A stretch of DNA of 52,946 nt from Daejeonella sp. (GTDB taxonomy: Bacteria > Bacteroidota > Bacteroidia > Sphingobacteriales > Sphingobacteriaceae). Below are positions 35,030 to 42,816 of the stretch, piece after piece. Under the pieces are notes generated by a model. That model was given only the letters and a program-made list of their open reading frames with translations. It made no database searches and was not told where the DNA came from. The position numbers and the translations under genes are program-made. Numbering within the stretch: the first letter of the stretch is position 1; each line of letters begins with the position of its first letter. The stretch covers positions 1-52,946 of the forward strand of contig NZ_JAUYSS010000042.1 of NCBI RefSeq assembly GCF_030695525.1. Reading direction: 5' to 3'.

Positions 35030-36796
35030 GTGTTGAAAATTTTCATCAATCGAAAGAAATCTCTGTTTTGTGCTGCAGTATTTGCAGTCATTTTAACAAT
35101 CTATGGCTTTACACATTACTCTAAGCCAGCCTTACCTCCGGCTGACCCAAATAATGCCGGACTCTTTTTGCCTGATGGCTTCGAGGCTTTAGCAGTGGTT
35201 GATAGTATAAAAGGAAGTGCAAGGCACCTCTCGGTAAACAGCAACGGTGATATTTATGTCAAAACACGGTTTCATGCCCGTACTGAGGGATATGGCAATG
35301 TGGCTTTACGCGATACTGACAATGATGGTAAGGCAGATATCATTACCCATTTCTCAAAATATGAAAGCGGTCCATTCGGAACTGCAATGAAAATCCATAA
35401 TGGATACCTGTATTTCAGCTCAAACCTGATGGTTTTCCGACAGAAACTGATTCCCGGACAACTATTGCCAGAAAACAAAATCGACACAATCGTGATTGAT
35501 AATCCCCCGGCTCATATCCATCAGGGAAAATCCATTGCTTTTGACGGTAAAGGATACATGTTTGTAGGCTGGGGAGCAGGATCTGATGTCTGTGCAGACG
35601 GAACTCCGGGTTCCAAAGGTGAGGGAAAACCGGATGCTGTTATTCCTGGTGAAGGCTGCCCCCATCTGATCGACCATGGTGGTATCTGGAAATTTAATGA
35701 AAATAAACTGAATCAGGTTCAATCTCAGGGTTTGAGATATGCCAACGGAATGCGGAGTGTGATCGGTATGGATTGGGATAAAAGCACTAATTCTCTGTTT
35801 GCAGTAGTACATGGCAGGGATTATTTGCACATGCTCTGGCCAAAACTTTTTTCTCCATGGGAAAGTGCTGTATTGCCTGCCGATGAGTTATTTAAGGTAG
35901 ATCAGGGAATTGATGGCGGATGGCCTTATTATTATTACGATCAGATCAAAGGAAAGAAATTATTAAATCCTGAATACGGTGGTGATAAAATCAAAGAAGG
36001 GAATGGAGCAAAATTAGCTAAACCCCTGGTAGGTTTCCCCGGACATTTTGCCCCGAATGATCTCCTATTCTATAAAGGAAATCAGCTTCCTGCACGATAC
36101 AAAAATGGGGCATTTGTTGTTCTTCATGGTTCTACAATCCGACAACCATACCCACAGGCTGGTTATTTTGTGGCCTTTATTCCAATGGTAAAAGGTGTGG
36201 TTACCGGACCATGGGAAGTTTTTGCTGATGGTTTTATTCAAACAGATCCTGTCGTGACTGCCAATGCAGCCGGGTATCGCCCGATGGGAATTGCCGAAGG
36301 ACCTGATGGTTCTTTGTATATCAGTGAAACAGAAAAAGGAAAGATCTGGAGGGTGATGTTTAAAGGCGATAAAAGCAAATTCGGAACTGCCCAATTAGCT
36401 AAAATGGCGATCCGTAAGAAAACTGCGAGCAATATCAAAGATCCTGATCCTGTAAAAGATAATCTTGAACTGGGTAAGCCTGTGGTTGCATCGGCTGTTT
36501 ATACCATGTACTGCGGCACTTGCCACCAAAAGGATGGCAAAGGAGATGGAGCCCGCTTCCCCCCTCTTGAAGGTTCAGAATGGGTAAATGGTGATAAAAG
36601 CAGACTGATCAAAATTGTATTGAATGGTTTATCGAGACCAATTACAGTCAAAGGCATTCCATACAGCGAAACCATGCCTGCACATGGCAGTTTTCTGAAT
36701 AATGAACAGGTAGCCGAGGTATTGACCTATATCCGAAAAAGCTGGGGAAATAATTCGGATGCTGTTACTAATGCTGAGGTTGCGGCATTGAGGTAG
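35030..36796 (+). CDS. Membrane-anchored sorbosone dehydrogenase-like protein with C-terminal cytochrome c (paralogue 2)
   Basis: This is a 588-residue tandem paralogue of the preceding gene, closely similar over the whole length. It has the same anchor (CAAVFAVILTIYGFTHY), the loop RDTDNDGKADI, GWGAGSDVC and a cytochrome c with CGTCH at 495-499 and MPAH. No ATG is available at the N-terminus. The start is GTG at 35030 or TTG at 35033, and alignment with the paralogue supports starting here. The two genes form an operon with a 21-nt gap. Differences concentrate in the N-terminal anchor and in scattered propeller positions, so substrate or partner divergence is possible. Confidence 0.87.
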   Translation: MLKIFINRKKSLFCAAVFAVILTIYGFTHYSKPALPPADPNNAGLFLPDGFEALAVVDSIKGSARHLSVNSNGDIYVKTRFHARTEGYGNVALRDTDNDGKADIITHFSKYESGPFGTAMKIHNGYLYFSSNLMVFRQKLIPGQLLPENKIDTIVIDNPPAHIHQGKSIAFDGKGYMFVGWGAGSDVCADGTPGSKGEGKPDAVIPGEGCPHLIDHGGIWKFNENKLNQVQSQGLRYANGMRSVIGMDWDKSTNSLFAVVHGRDYLHMLWPKLFSPWESAVLPADELFKVDQGIDGGWPYYYYDQIKGKKLLNPEYGGDKIKEGNGAKLAKPLVGFPGHFAPNDLLFYKGNQLPARYKNGAFVVLHGSTIRQPYPQAGYFVAFIPMVKGVVTGPWEVFADGFIQTDPVVTANAAGYRPMGIAEGPDGSLYISETEKGKIWRVMFKGDKSKFGTAQLAKMAIRKKTASNIKDPDPVKDNLELGKPVVASAVYTMYCGTCHQKDGKGDGARFPPLEGSEWVNGDKSRLIKIVLNGLSRPITVKGIPYSETMPAHGSFLNNEQVAEVLTYIRKSWGNNSDAVTNAEVAALR

Positions 36797-37005
36797 TAAG
36801 AGAAACAAATTAAGCCTAATGAAATGAATATCAATAAATTATGCAGAGATATTCAATAGTACGAATTTAAAGATAATTCTGTATTCTGTTTAAAGATTGA
36901 TTGGGCATGGCAAGACGGGGAAAGATCCTGTACCAAACCCTCTGCTGTTTCTACGAAGCTGATTTTAATAATTGCTCATCGATAATTTAAGTCAGAAAAT
37001 TCATC

Positions 37006-37524
37006 TTACCAACCAATATAATTTGGCGGACTCAACATATTTAAACGTAAGTAAACAATTAATTGAGCTCTATGATGTGTTTGATGATCCTGAATTAAAT
37101 TCAGAAATTGAACCTTATTTAACTTTCTGCCTGAAAACGGAAATTCTTTAGACAATGATTCTGACCTTACATTCATAATTGCTTGACCGGCAAATTCATA
37201 GGCTCCTGAAATAAAATCAATTGCCTGACCCTTAGTCATATTTTTGGCAATAACTGATTGCTTTGCATTTAAGTCCGGAGCTTCAATTATAAATGTAGAT
37301 GATAACCAGTAAAGGTTTTTCCCTATGTGAATAATCTGCTCCTTAAAGCTCATTTCATCAACAACAGGCTTGAAATCATACATAGATTCAGGCATTAATT
37401 CCGCAACCTTCAAAGTATATTCTTTCGCATTTTTCAATTTTTCAGCATGGCTCTGAACAAGTAATTTCTGATCCTGGGCCATAGATTGAAAGGAGACAAG
37501 CAATAAACAAACTAAAAATTTCAT
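37006..37524 (-). CDS. DinB-family protein with signal peptide
   Basis: This is a four-helix metal-binding protein of the DinB superfamily, 172 residues from the ATG at 37524. That start yields a signal peptide (MKFLVCLLLVSFQSMAQDQ); a start 7 codons upstream would spoil it. The conserved histidines lie in EQIIHIGKNLYW and DHQTHHRAQLIVYLRLN, and the protein ends PPNYIGW as in family members. Secreted DinB-like proteins are frequent in Bacteroidota; some relatives are thiol-transferases, but no activity can be assigned here. Confidence 0.87.
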   Translation of the reverse strand: MKFLVCLLLVSFQSMAQDQKLLVQSHAEKLKNAKEYTLKVAELMPESMYDFKPVVDEMSFKEQIIHIGKNLYWLSSTFIIEAPDLNAKQSVIAKNMTKGQAIDFISGAYEFAGQAIMNVRSESLSKEFPFSGRKLNKVQFLNLIQDHQTHHRAQLIVYLRLNMLSPPNYIGW

Positions 37525-37768
37525 TTCTATTTCAATTATATACAAGCAAACATAATCACTAAATCAAGGTTTAGCTTTTGTTTTTAAAAATATTACTAAC
37601 TCTCGTTTTAATCTATTTAATATTTTTTTGGTAAGGTAAAATTGGATAATATGCATCACCACATTCTACCTCCCCACCACCGGATTTCCGATAAAAAATC
37701 GTAGCAGGCTACGAACCTTGCCCTTAATCGTATGAATCAGCCTCCAAATTACAGATGTTCTTTATAGA
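37525..37768. other. Gap with a small palindrome
   Basis: No gene is seen. CGTAGCAGGCTACG (about 37701-37714) is an inverted repeat with 6-bp arms. The minus-strand frame around it is open without stops for about 28 codons but has no start and no family resemblance. It may be part of whatever sequence replaced the missing end of the toxin gene. Confidence 0.4.
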
Positions 37769-37855
37769 TTAAGCTTTGACAAATCCTGTCAGATATTCAA
37801 GAATCCGGAAATAAGTAATACTGGCCGTTGGAGACCAGACAATAGACTTAGACAT
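37769..37855 (-). pseudogene. Truncated ParE/RelE-type toxin
   Basis: The ATG at 37855-37853 overlaps the antitoxin stop codon (TAATG). The frame encodes 28 residues, beginning MSKSIVWSPTASITYFRIL, and then stops. That start closely resembles the N-terminus of Bacteroidota ParE/RelE-family toxins (an SIVWSP.A...Y..IL.YL pattern), which are normally about 95-100 residues. No continuation with the conserved central and C-terminal strands is visible in any frame downstream. The toxin is thus probably inactivated by deletion or insertion. Confidence 0.6.
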
Positions 37856-38088
37856 TACTTTTTCAAATAACGATCTTTAACATCAGACATGATACTGGAA
37901 TGAGAGATACCTTCTCCACGATCAATCTCATCTTTAGCATTTTGTATTGCATGCTTTACTTCAGCCGGGAGCCCGGGCCAATAATCTTTTTCTGAAAAAC
38001 CAACTAATGATTTAATTTCATTAAGTAAGGCATCATCATTACTCTGAATAATCCTCTCAACTATCCTATATTTTAATGCAAAATCCAT
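37855..38088 (-). CDS. Antitoxin-like small protein
   Basis: This is a 77-residue protein with N-terminal helical segment MDFALKYRIVERIIQSNDDALLNEIKSL, then FSEKDYWPGLPAEVKHAIQNAKDEID and a C-terminal basic tail (cited in part). The layout resembles Bacteroidota antitoxins that precede ParE/RelE toxins: a coiled N-terminal part followed by 'W..L....K..I..A..E.D.G'. The following gene overlaps by 1 nt and begins like a ParE/RelE toxin but is truncated, which supports the assignment and makes this an orphan antitoxin. Confidence 0.6.
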   Translation of the reverse strand: MDFALKYRIVERIIQSNDDALLNEIKSLVGFSEKDYWPGLPAEVKHAIQNAKDEIDRGEGISHSSIMSDVKDRYLKK

Positions 38089-38436
38089 AGTTTAGTCGTT
38101 TGAATAAAGATAGTAATTAAATTTTGACAGGTCAATCCAAAGCAGATAAATGGACTTTAATGATCAAATATTTTACTTCTTATATCATTAAATCAGGCCA
38201 TGGAATATAGGTATATTTTACTTTTAGGTCTGGATGGATTTTGCTGCTTGCTTCGCCAATTATTTATAGGCTTCTCAAATTGCCTTTGTTAATTATTCAT
38301 CCTACAAAATCGTCTAAACTATTATTCGCAGATTCATTGTACCGATACTCGCATTCAGTTAAATTAAATCAGAGAGACGAATAAGACTATTTGTTCAATC
38401 AACAACAAATCTGTAACAAAACCTAAATCAATTAAG
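38089..38436. other. Gap between the two toxin-antitoxin loci
   Basis: The 38089-38524 interval is AT-rich and divergent, with promoters for the antitoxin (minus) and hicA (plus). TAAAGATA at 38104-38111 is a near match to a minus-strand -7 element. Two inverted repeats before hicA are listed separately. No convincing gene is visible. Confidence 0.5.
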
Positions 38437-38450
38437 CATTGTAAACAATG
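38437..38450. promoter_or_regulatory. Candidate operator 1 upstream of hicA
   Basis: CATTGT-AA-ACAATG is a perfect 14-bp palindrome 75 nt before the hicA start. It shares the TGTAAAC core with the second site, suggesting a dimeric repressor such as the HTH-containing HicB. Confidence 0.5.
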
Positions 38451-38460
38451 CTTTGCATTT

Positions 38461-38480
38461 ATGTAAACGATTGTTTACAT
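38461..38480. promoter_or_regulatory. Candidate operator 2 upstream of hicA
   Basis: ATGTAAACGATTGTTTACAT is an inverted repeat with 8-bp perfect arms and a 4-nt centre, 45 nt before the hicA start codon. It contains the same GTAAAC half-site as the palindrome at 38437-38450. Confidence 0.55.
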
Positions 38481-38524
38481 TTACGTAATGATCCAAATCC
38501 AATGCTTTCAACAAATTCGAGAAT

Positions 38525-38731
38525 ATGAAATGTTCAGAATTACTGAGATTACTAAAGAAAGCAGGGTGGATCATTATTAGGGAAGGTAAAGGAAGCCATA
38601 AGATTTTATCACACCCGGATAAGCCTGGCATAATTATTACATTTCCTGATCACGGATCAGATGAAATGGGTAAAGGCTTAGCTGAGAAAATTAAAAAACA
38701 AGCCGGGCTTAAATATGCTTTGATAAAATAG
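38525..38731 (+). CDS. hicA: HicA-family toxin (mRNA interferase)
   Basis: This is a 68-residue toxin with the double-stranded RNA-binding-like fold of HicA. It cleaves mRNA in the ribosome-independent manner known for the family. The conserved catalytic histidine is H25 in GKGSHKIL, followed by HPDKPGIIITFPDHG, which matches the family pattern. It precedes a hicB gene as in canonical hicAB order. Two palindromes upstream are likely autoregulatory sites. Whether the toxin is neutralised depends on whether the frameshifted hicB is functional. Confidence 0.88.
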   Translation: MKCSELLRLLKKAGWIIIREGKGSHKILSHPDKPGIIITFPDHGSDEMGKGLAEKIKKQAGLKYALIK

Positions 38732-38852
38732 TAATATTAAATAAACAGTCTCTGCTTACTGTGAAAAGTAGACGCATATCCCGGCGATTGGGATTCAAAC
38801 ATATGCATTTACAAGATGTAAAGCATACAATTAGCCAGGCATCGGCAAAATT

Positions 38853-39253
38853 ATGGCAGCAAAGATCGTATTCATCGTTGAAAAGACTTCAACCGGTTTT
38901 TCAGCATTCGCCCTAGATTTCGAAACTTATCCTGTGGGCACAACCGGAAAAAATTTTACAGAATTAAAATCAAACATTATTGAGGCTTTAAATTTACATA
39001 ATGAATACCAGGGCTTAAAACAGTTACCGAAGATGATGTTACAATTCAGGTCGATATACCCCAATTCTTTGAGTATTATAACGTGATCAATGCCAAAGCT
39101 TTAAGTGAAAGGATCGGCATTAATCCAACTGTTCTCTCTTTGTATGTAAATGGGCATAGAAAGCCTTCAGCAAAACAGGTCTCAAAAATTCTAACAGGGA
39201 TTAAAGAAATAGGTAAAGAATTATCAAGTCTTGACATTGTAATGCCGATCTAA
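38853..39253 (+). CDS. hicB: HicB-family antitoxin with internal -1 frameshift
   Basis: The first part (38853 to about 39020) encodes the HicB RNase H-like fold (MAAKIVFIVEKTSTGFSAFA, FETYPVGTTGKNFTEL, IIEALNLHNEY). In that frame a stop comes at 39084-39086. Reading one base back from the A run at 39017-39020 (TTA AAA C) opens a frame that continues TVTEDDVTIQVDIPQFFEYY, then an XRE-type helix-turn-helix (LSERIGINPTVLSLYVNGHRK, in part) and ends MPI at 39253. The two parts together match long HicB proteins with an HTH, about 133 residues. It is either a recent frameshift mutation, a sequencing error, or programmed -1 slippage on AAAA. The 121-nt gap to hicA is longer than usual. Confidence 0.75.
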
Positions 39254-39287
39254 TAATGGATTGAACGACAAATAATATGATTTATAC

Positions 39288-40202
39288 TTAAATAAAAGTC
39301 CATGCCAGCATCCTGCTTGACTTCTGCCCCTGTTTCATATCAATCGTTCTTACCTCTTTTACTTCCAAAGTTTCAAGTACTTTATAACAGGCTGCCAAAG
39401 TTTCTTTTTTAGAAACCAGGGATGTAAACCATTGAACCGATTGGGCAAAACGGGCACTCTCTTCAATCATCCGCAAAAGAAAACCTTCCTCCCCGCCTTC
39501 GCACCATAATTCTGCATTTTTACCACCAAAATTCAGGTCGATTCCATCCTTTTTATCCTTACCAAGATTTTTCCATTTTCGCGCGGTCCCTTCTGCGGCT
39601 TCTTTCATTGACGAATGAAAAGGAGGATTACAGATAATTAAACTGAATTTTTCTCCCGAATGAATTATATCGGTAAATATTTGATCTGAAGAACGTTGCC
39701 TACGGATACTTATGAATTTTGACAGTCCGTTGGCTTCAATAATGTTTGTTGCAGAACGGCTGGCAAGCTGATCGATCTCTGAGCCTACAAAAGTCCAGCC
39801 ATATTCATAATGGCCGATCAGAGGGTAAATACAATTTGCTCCAACCCCTATATCCAGAACTTTGATATGTTTGCCTTTGGGAAGCTTTTCATCTTCTCCA
39901 ATCAACAAATCTGCAGCATAGTGAATATAATCAGCTCTTCCGGGTATCGGCGGGCATAGGAACCCATCCGGAATATCCCATAAAGCAATATTATAAAATT
40001 GCTTGAGCAGAGCTTTATTCAATGCTTTAACTGCATTTGGATCAGTAAAATCAATAGAAAGATCCTGAAATTGGTTTGTAGAAACATATTCTGCAAGTTC
40101 AGGGCATGCCTTGATCAGTTCCGGGAAATTATATCTAAGCCTGTGCCTGTTTCGGGGATGAAAACTATCTTTTTCTTCAAACAGGGATTTCTTTTTGGGC
40201 AT
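39288..40202 (-). CDS. rlmF: 23S rRNA (adenine(1618)-N(6))-methyltransferase RlmF
   Basis: This is a SAM-dependent methyltransferase that modifies A1618 of 23S rRNA. The protein has 304 residues, normal for RlmF. The N-terminus HPRNRHRLRYNFPELIKACPEL (cited: HPRNRHRLRYNFPEL) is characteristic. The SAM-binding region is VLDIGVGANCIYPLIG near residue 110, and the N6-adenine methyltransferase motif NPPFHSS is near residue 192. The gene appears monocistronic, followed by hicB on the other strand. Confidence 0.95.
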   Translation of the reverse strand: MPKKKSLFEEKDSFHPRNRHRLRYNFPELIKACPELAEYVSTNQFQDLSIDFTDPNAVKALNKALLKQFYNIALWDIPDGFLCPPIPGRADYIHYAADLLIGEDEKLPKGKHIKVLDIGVGANCIYPLIGHYEYGWTFVGSEIDQLASRSATNIIEANGLSKFISIRRQRSSDQIFTDIIHSGEKFSLIICNPPFHSSMKEAAEGTARKWKNLGKDKKDGIDLNFGGKNAELWCEGGEEGFLLRMIEESARFAQSVQWFTSLVSKKETLAACYKVLETLEVKEVRTIDMKQGQKSSRMLAWTFI

Positions 40203-40324
40203 TCAGCTAAATTATCTAAATAACCTGAATTGGCTTATAAGGAAGGATAAAATAATACGGTTATAATTCGTCAGATAAGGCTCTGGAGTCATAAGAATTT
40301 TATTTTTGAAAGCAATACCTGTGT

Positions 40325-40425
40325 GTTATAGGATGGTTCAGCCCTTTCCTCCGGAGTAGTTCCGGCAAGAAAGCGCGTTCTATTTCAAATTACCAATAGC
40401 CGGAAGCTACCTCCTTCGGCAAGGT
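40325..40425 (-). repeat. Structured intergenic repeat, copy 2
   Basis: Read on the minus strand, the module at 40380-40325 starts GAACGCG and contains TGCCGGAACTA, CCGGAGGAAAGGGCTG and CCTATAAC. It aligns with 11302-11356 with about 49 of 56 positions equal and one indel. Just 5' of it (minus strand) is a different hairpin, GCCGAAG-GAGGTAG-CTTCCGGC, in place of the long hairpin of copy 1. The copy sits between rlmF and the DUF2064 gene with no reading frame. The rest of the 40203-40490 gap holds nothing I recognise. Confidence 0.68.
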
Positions 40426-40490
40426 TTATTTTACCCAGAGTTGTATTTCATAGGAACGGGCAGCCCTACATAAGAACACTCTGACTCTAT

Positions 40491-41096
40491 CTAAATTGAA
40501 ATTCCATTCTCTTCCAGGTCTGTACTATCATCAATATCACTGAGCTCTTCAAGTAAGGCATAAGAAATACCCTGATTAATGAAATCATCGATTGTTTTTG
40601 CAAAAACCTTGTCAGTACTCCAGGGCTTGTTGATAAACAAATCAGGGTAAAATTTAGTTAATCCAAGCAGATAATAACCTCCGTCACTTGCAGGACCAAT
40701 AACAGCTGCATTAGATTCCAGTAAAGCAACCGCTTCCTCAAGAGTTTCTGTTTTTAACTGTAAACAATCACTGCCAATGATGATAATCCGGGTAAAACCC
40801 TGATCAAAAAGCTCTTTGAAAGAATTTAGCATCCGCTCTCCAAGATCATTTCCATTTTGTTTTCTTTTAGTATAGCCTGGAACGCTCCAAAGGTCATAAT
40901 CACTTACTTCATCAGCATAATAAATAAACTTTCTGAAACTTAAGCCTCTGGTAATTTCAAGGGTATGCTGAAGCAATTGAAGATAAATTGCAAGAGCCCG
41001 TTCATCGCCAATATCCTTTGCCAGACGTTTTTTTACCTGCCCTGAAATTGGGTTTCTGACAAAAATCACTAAAGCGGTGGTATTGAGCATGGTCAT
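40491..41096 (-). CDS. DUF2064 glycosyltransferase of the arsenosugar-associated type (TIGR04282)
   Basis: This is a small GT-A-like sugar or nucleotidyl transferase of 201 residues. The motifs VIFVRNPISGQVKKRLAKDIG at the N-terminus (in part), IIIGSDCLQL near residue 100 and AAVIGPASDGGYYLLGL near residue 130 match the DUF2064 family member associated with arsenosugar biosynthesis. The ATG directly follows the arsS stop codon (no gap). A second ATG two codons in is possible. It is the last gene of a three-gene operon. Confidence 0.85.
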   Translation of the reverse strand: MTMLNTTALVIFVRNPISGQVKKRLAKDIGDERALAIYLQLLQHTLEITRGLSFRKFIYYADEVSDYDLWSVPGYTKRKQNGNDLGERMLNSFKELFDQGFTRIIIIGSDCLQLKTETLEEAVALLESNAAVIGPASDGGYYLLGLTKFYPDLFINKPWSTDKVFAKTIDDFINQGISYALLEELSDIDDSTDLEENGISI

Positions 41097-42146
41097 TTAA
41101 ATTGTAAGGCTTCCTCCACAGCTGGATCCTTCGCCGGCGGTACATCCAAAGCAATGTTGTTTTACGACAATATTTCTGTATTTTAGTATCTCATAATCAA
41201 AATCTGAGATATGCTGACTATTTTGAGCGCTTACTTTAAGGTCAAGCATCTGATTAAAATCGCAATCATACAAATATCCATCCCAACCTACTGAAAGCGT
41301 ATTACGGCACATGAGATTCTGAACTGAGGCAGGATTAAATGCGGAAATCAGTTTATACATATACCTTTGGTAGTTTCCGGAACTCAATAAATAATCAAGA
41401 TAACGGCTTATCGGCATATTTGTAATCGCGAAAAGCTGGTTAAAAACGATACCATATCTTGATGCGAGTTCTAATTTGTATTCTTTTTCAAGCGCAACTT
41501 GTGATGGAGGGAGAAAAGCTCCTGCCGGATTGTAAACCAAATTCAGTACTAACCCACTTCCCTCCTGTCCGTATCCTACATTATTAAGCATTTGAAGGGC
41601 CGTGATGGAGTCTTCAAAAACCCCATCCCCACGCTGCCTGTCTGTTCGATCCCGGGTAAATCCGGGCAGTGATGATACTACTTCAACCTGATGCCGTTTA
41701 AAGAACTCCGGCAGATCATGGAATCGTTTATTAGCAAGAATGATCGTCAGATTACATCTCACGATAATATGCTTACCTAATTGCTTTATTTGTTCTACAA
41801 ACCATCGGAAATCAGGATTTAGTTCTGGAGCCCCTCCGGTAAGATCAACGACCTCAATATCAGAGTTTTTAAGTATATCCAGGCATAATTGCATCGTACT
41901 GCGGCTCATCATTTCCTTTCTGTCAGGTCCTGCATCTACATGACAGTGCTTGCAGGTTTGATTGCACATTTTCCCCAGATTCAGCTGCATGATATCAATG
42001 CCCGAAGTCTGAAGTGGACGCATACCGCAAAGCCCTAGTTTCTCATTAAAGGTCGGATGAAAACTCCCTATGGAATTTTCAAGTACTTCCAGCTGATTTT
42101 CCGAATCTGCTAAAGGATGATGTAAAACTTTTAATGATTTAATCAT
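41097..42146 (-). CDS. arsS: Arsenosugar biosynthesis radical SAM protein ArsS
   Basis: This is a radical SAM enzyme of 349 residues of the ArsS family (TIGR04167), which makes the 5'-deoxyadenosyl-arsenical precursor of arsenosugars. The 4Fe-4S motif is CNQTCKHC (Cx3Cx2C) in NLGKMCNQTCKHCHVDAGPD. TGGAPELNP matches the SAM-contact region. The C-terminus is cysteine-rich (CFGCTAGEGSSCGGSLTI), as in the family's second cluster domain. It lies 6 nt after the AhpD-like gene and directly before the DUF2064 gene. No arsenite methyltransferase gene (arsM) is present in this window. Confidence 0.92.
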   Translation of the reverse strand: MIKSLKVLHHPLADSENQLEVLENSIGSFHPTFNEKLGLCGMRPLQTSGIDIMQLNLGKMCNQTCKHCHVDAGPDRKEMMSRSTMQLCLDILKNSDIEVVDLTGGAPELNPDFRWFVEQIKQLGKHIIVRCNLTIILANKRFHDLPEFFKRHQVEVVSSLPGFTRDRTDRQRGDGVFEDSITALQMLNNVGYGQEGSGLVLNLVYNPAGAFLPPSQVALEKEYKLELASRYGIVFNQLFAITNMPISRYLDYLLSSGNYQRYMYKLISAFNPASVQNLMCRNTLSVGWDGYLYDCDFNQMLDLKVSAQNSQHISDFDYEILKYRNIVVKQHCFGCTAGEGSSCGGSLTI

Positions 42147-42152
42147 AACATA

Positions 42153-42488
42153 TTACATTCCAATTTCTTTGACCTTGTTCATCATCTGTACACTATGAAC
42201 AAGAACCGCACCACCTTTAATTGCGGAAGCCACATGGACCGCTTCCATCATCTGTGCCTCACTATAGCCCTTTTCAAACGCATCACTACTGTAAGCATCA
42301 ATGCAATAAGGGCACTGAACAGCATGAGCAACAGCTAATGCAATCAATGATTTTTCCTTTGCTGTTAAATGGCTGTCTTTAAAAACCTCTCCATAATATG
42401 AAAAGAACTTATCGGACAGCTCTTTCTGATATTCAGCGATATCAGCAAATTTGCCCAAATCCCCGGCATTATAATAATGATTTTCCAT
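42153..42488 (-). CDS. Arsenosugar-associated peroxidase-like (AhpD/CMD family) protein
   Basis: This is a 111-residue carboxymuconolactone-decarboxylase-like protein. The redox pair is C-x-x-C in AVQCPYCIDAYSSDAFEKG, with the downstream histidine typical of AhpD-like proteins. The N-terminus (YNAGDLGKFADIAEYQKEL) matches the family that occurs next to arsS in Bacteroidota. It is the first gene of the operon with arsS and the DUF2064 gene. Its biochemical role is not established. Confidence 0.85.
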   Translation of the reverse strand: MENHYYNAGDLGKFADIAEYQKELSDKFFSYYGEVFKDSHLTAKEKSLIALAVAHAVQCPYCIDAYSSDAFEKGYSEAQMMEAVHVASAIKGGAVLVHSVQMMNKVKEIGM

Positions 42489-42760
42489 TTTCTATACTTT
42501 TTTATTATCAATTTAGGTAATCGACCCAGGTATTCAAGAAATATTTGGCTTTAATTAAATCAGAGAAATTATCAGACTCCTTCATGCTATGAGATGCTCC
42601 ATGCTTATTACCAAATCTTTAAGATAGTAAGATATAAGGATAAAAATCCCTGATGAATTCTTGAAATCAAGAACAGGCTCTATCTCAGTCTATTATTTTT
42701 TATTTACAATCTCCTATTTGAAATTGATGCTCAGTGATGAGGTAATTTTGAATTTTTAAC
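42489..42760. other. Gap upstream of the arsS operon
   Basis: This stretch is AT-rich and carries the promoter region of the arsS operon. A small palindrome (TTCTTGA-AA-TCAAGAA, 42658-42673) is the only structure I see. No ArsR-type regulator gene is adjacent. Confidence 0.4.
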
Positions 42761-42789
42761 AAAAAAAGGACGGGATTGCTCCCGTCCTT
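42761..42789 (-). terminator. Terminator of the OmpA-family gene
   Basis: AAGGACGGG (42766-42774) pairs with CCCGTCCTT (42781-42789). Read on the minus strand the stem is followed by seven T residues. It lies 27 nt after the stop codon of the OmpA-family gene. Confidence 0.9.
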
Positions 42790-42816
42790 AAACAAAATTT
42801 ACAGATTTTTTACCCT

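Noticed and set aside
37546-37768. An open minus-strand frame ending in a GNPVVGR-like stretch as the missing part of the toxin
   Set aside because: It has no ParE/RelE C-terminal features and no start codon; it overlaps a small palindrome and looks non-coding.
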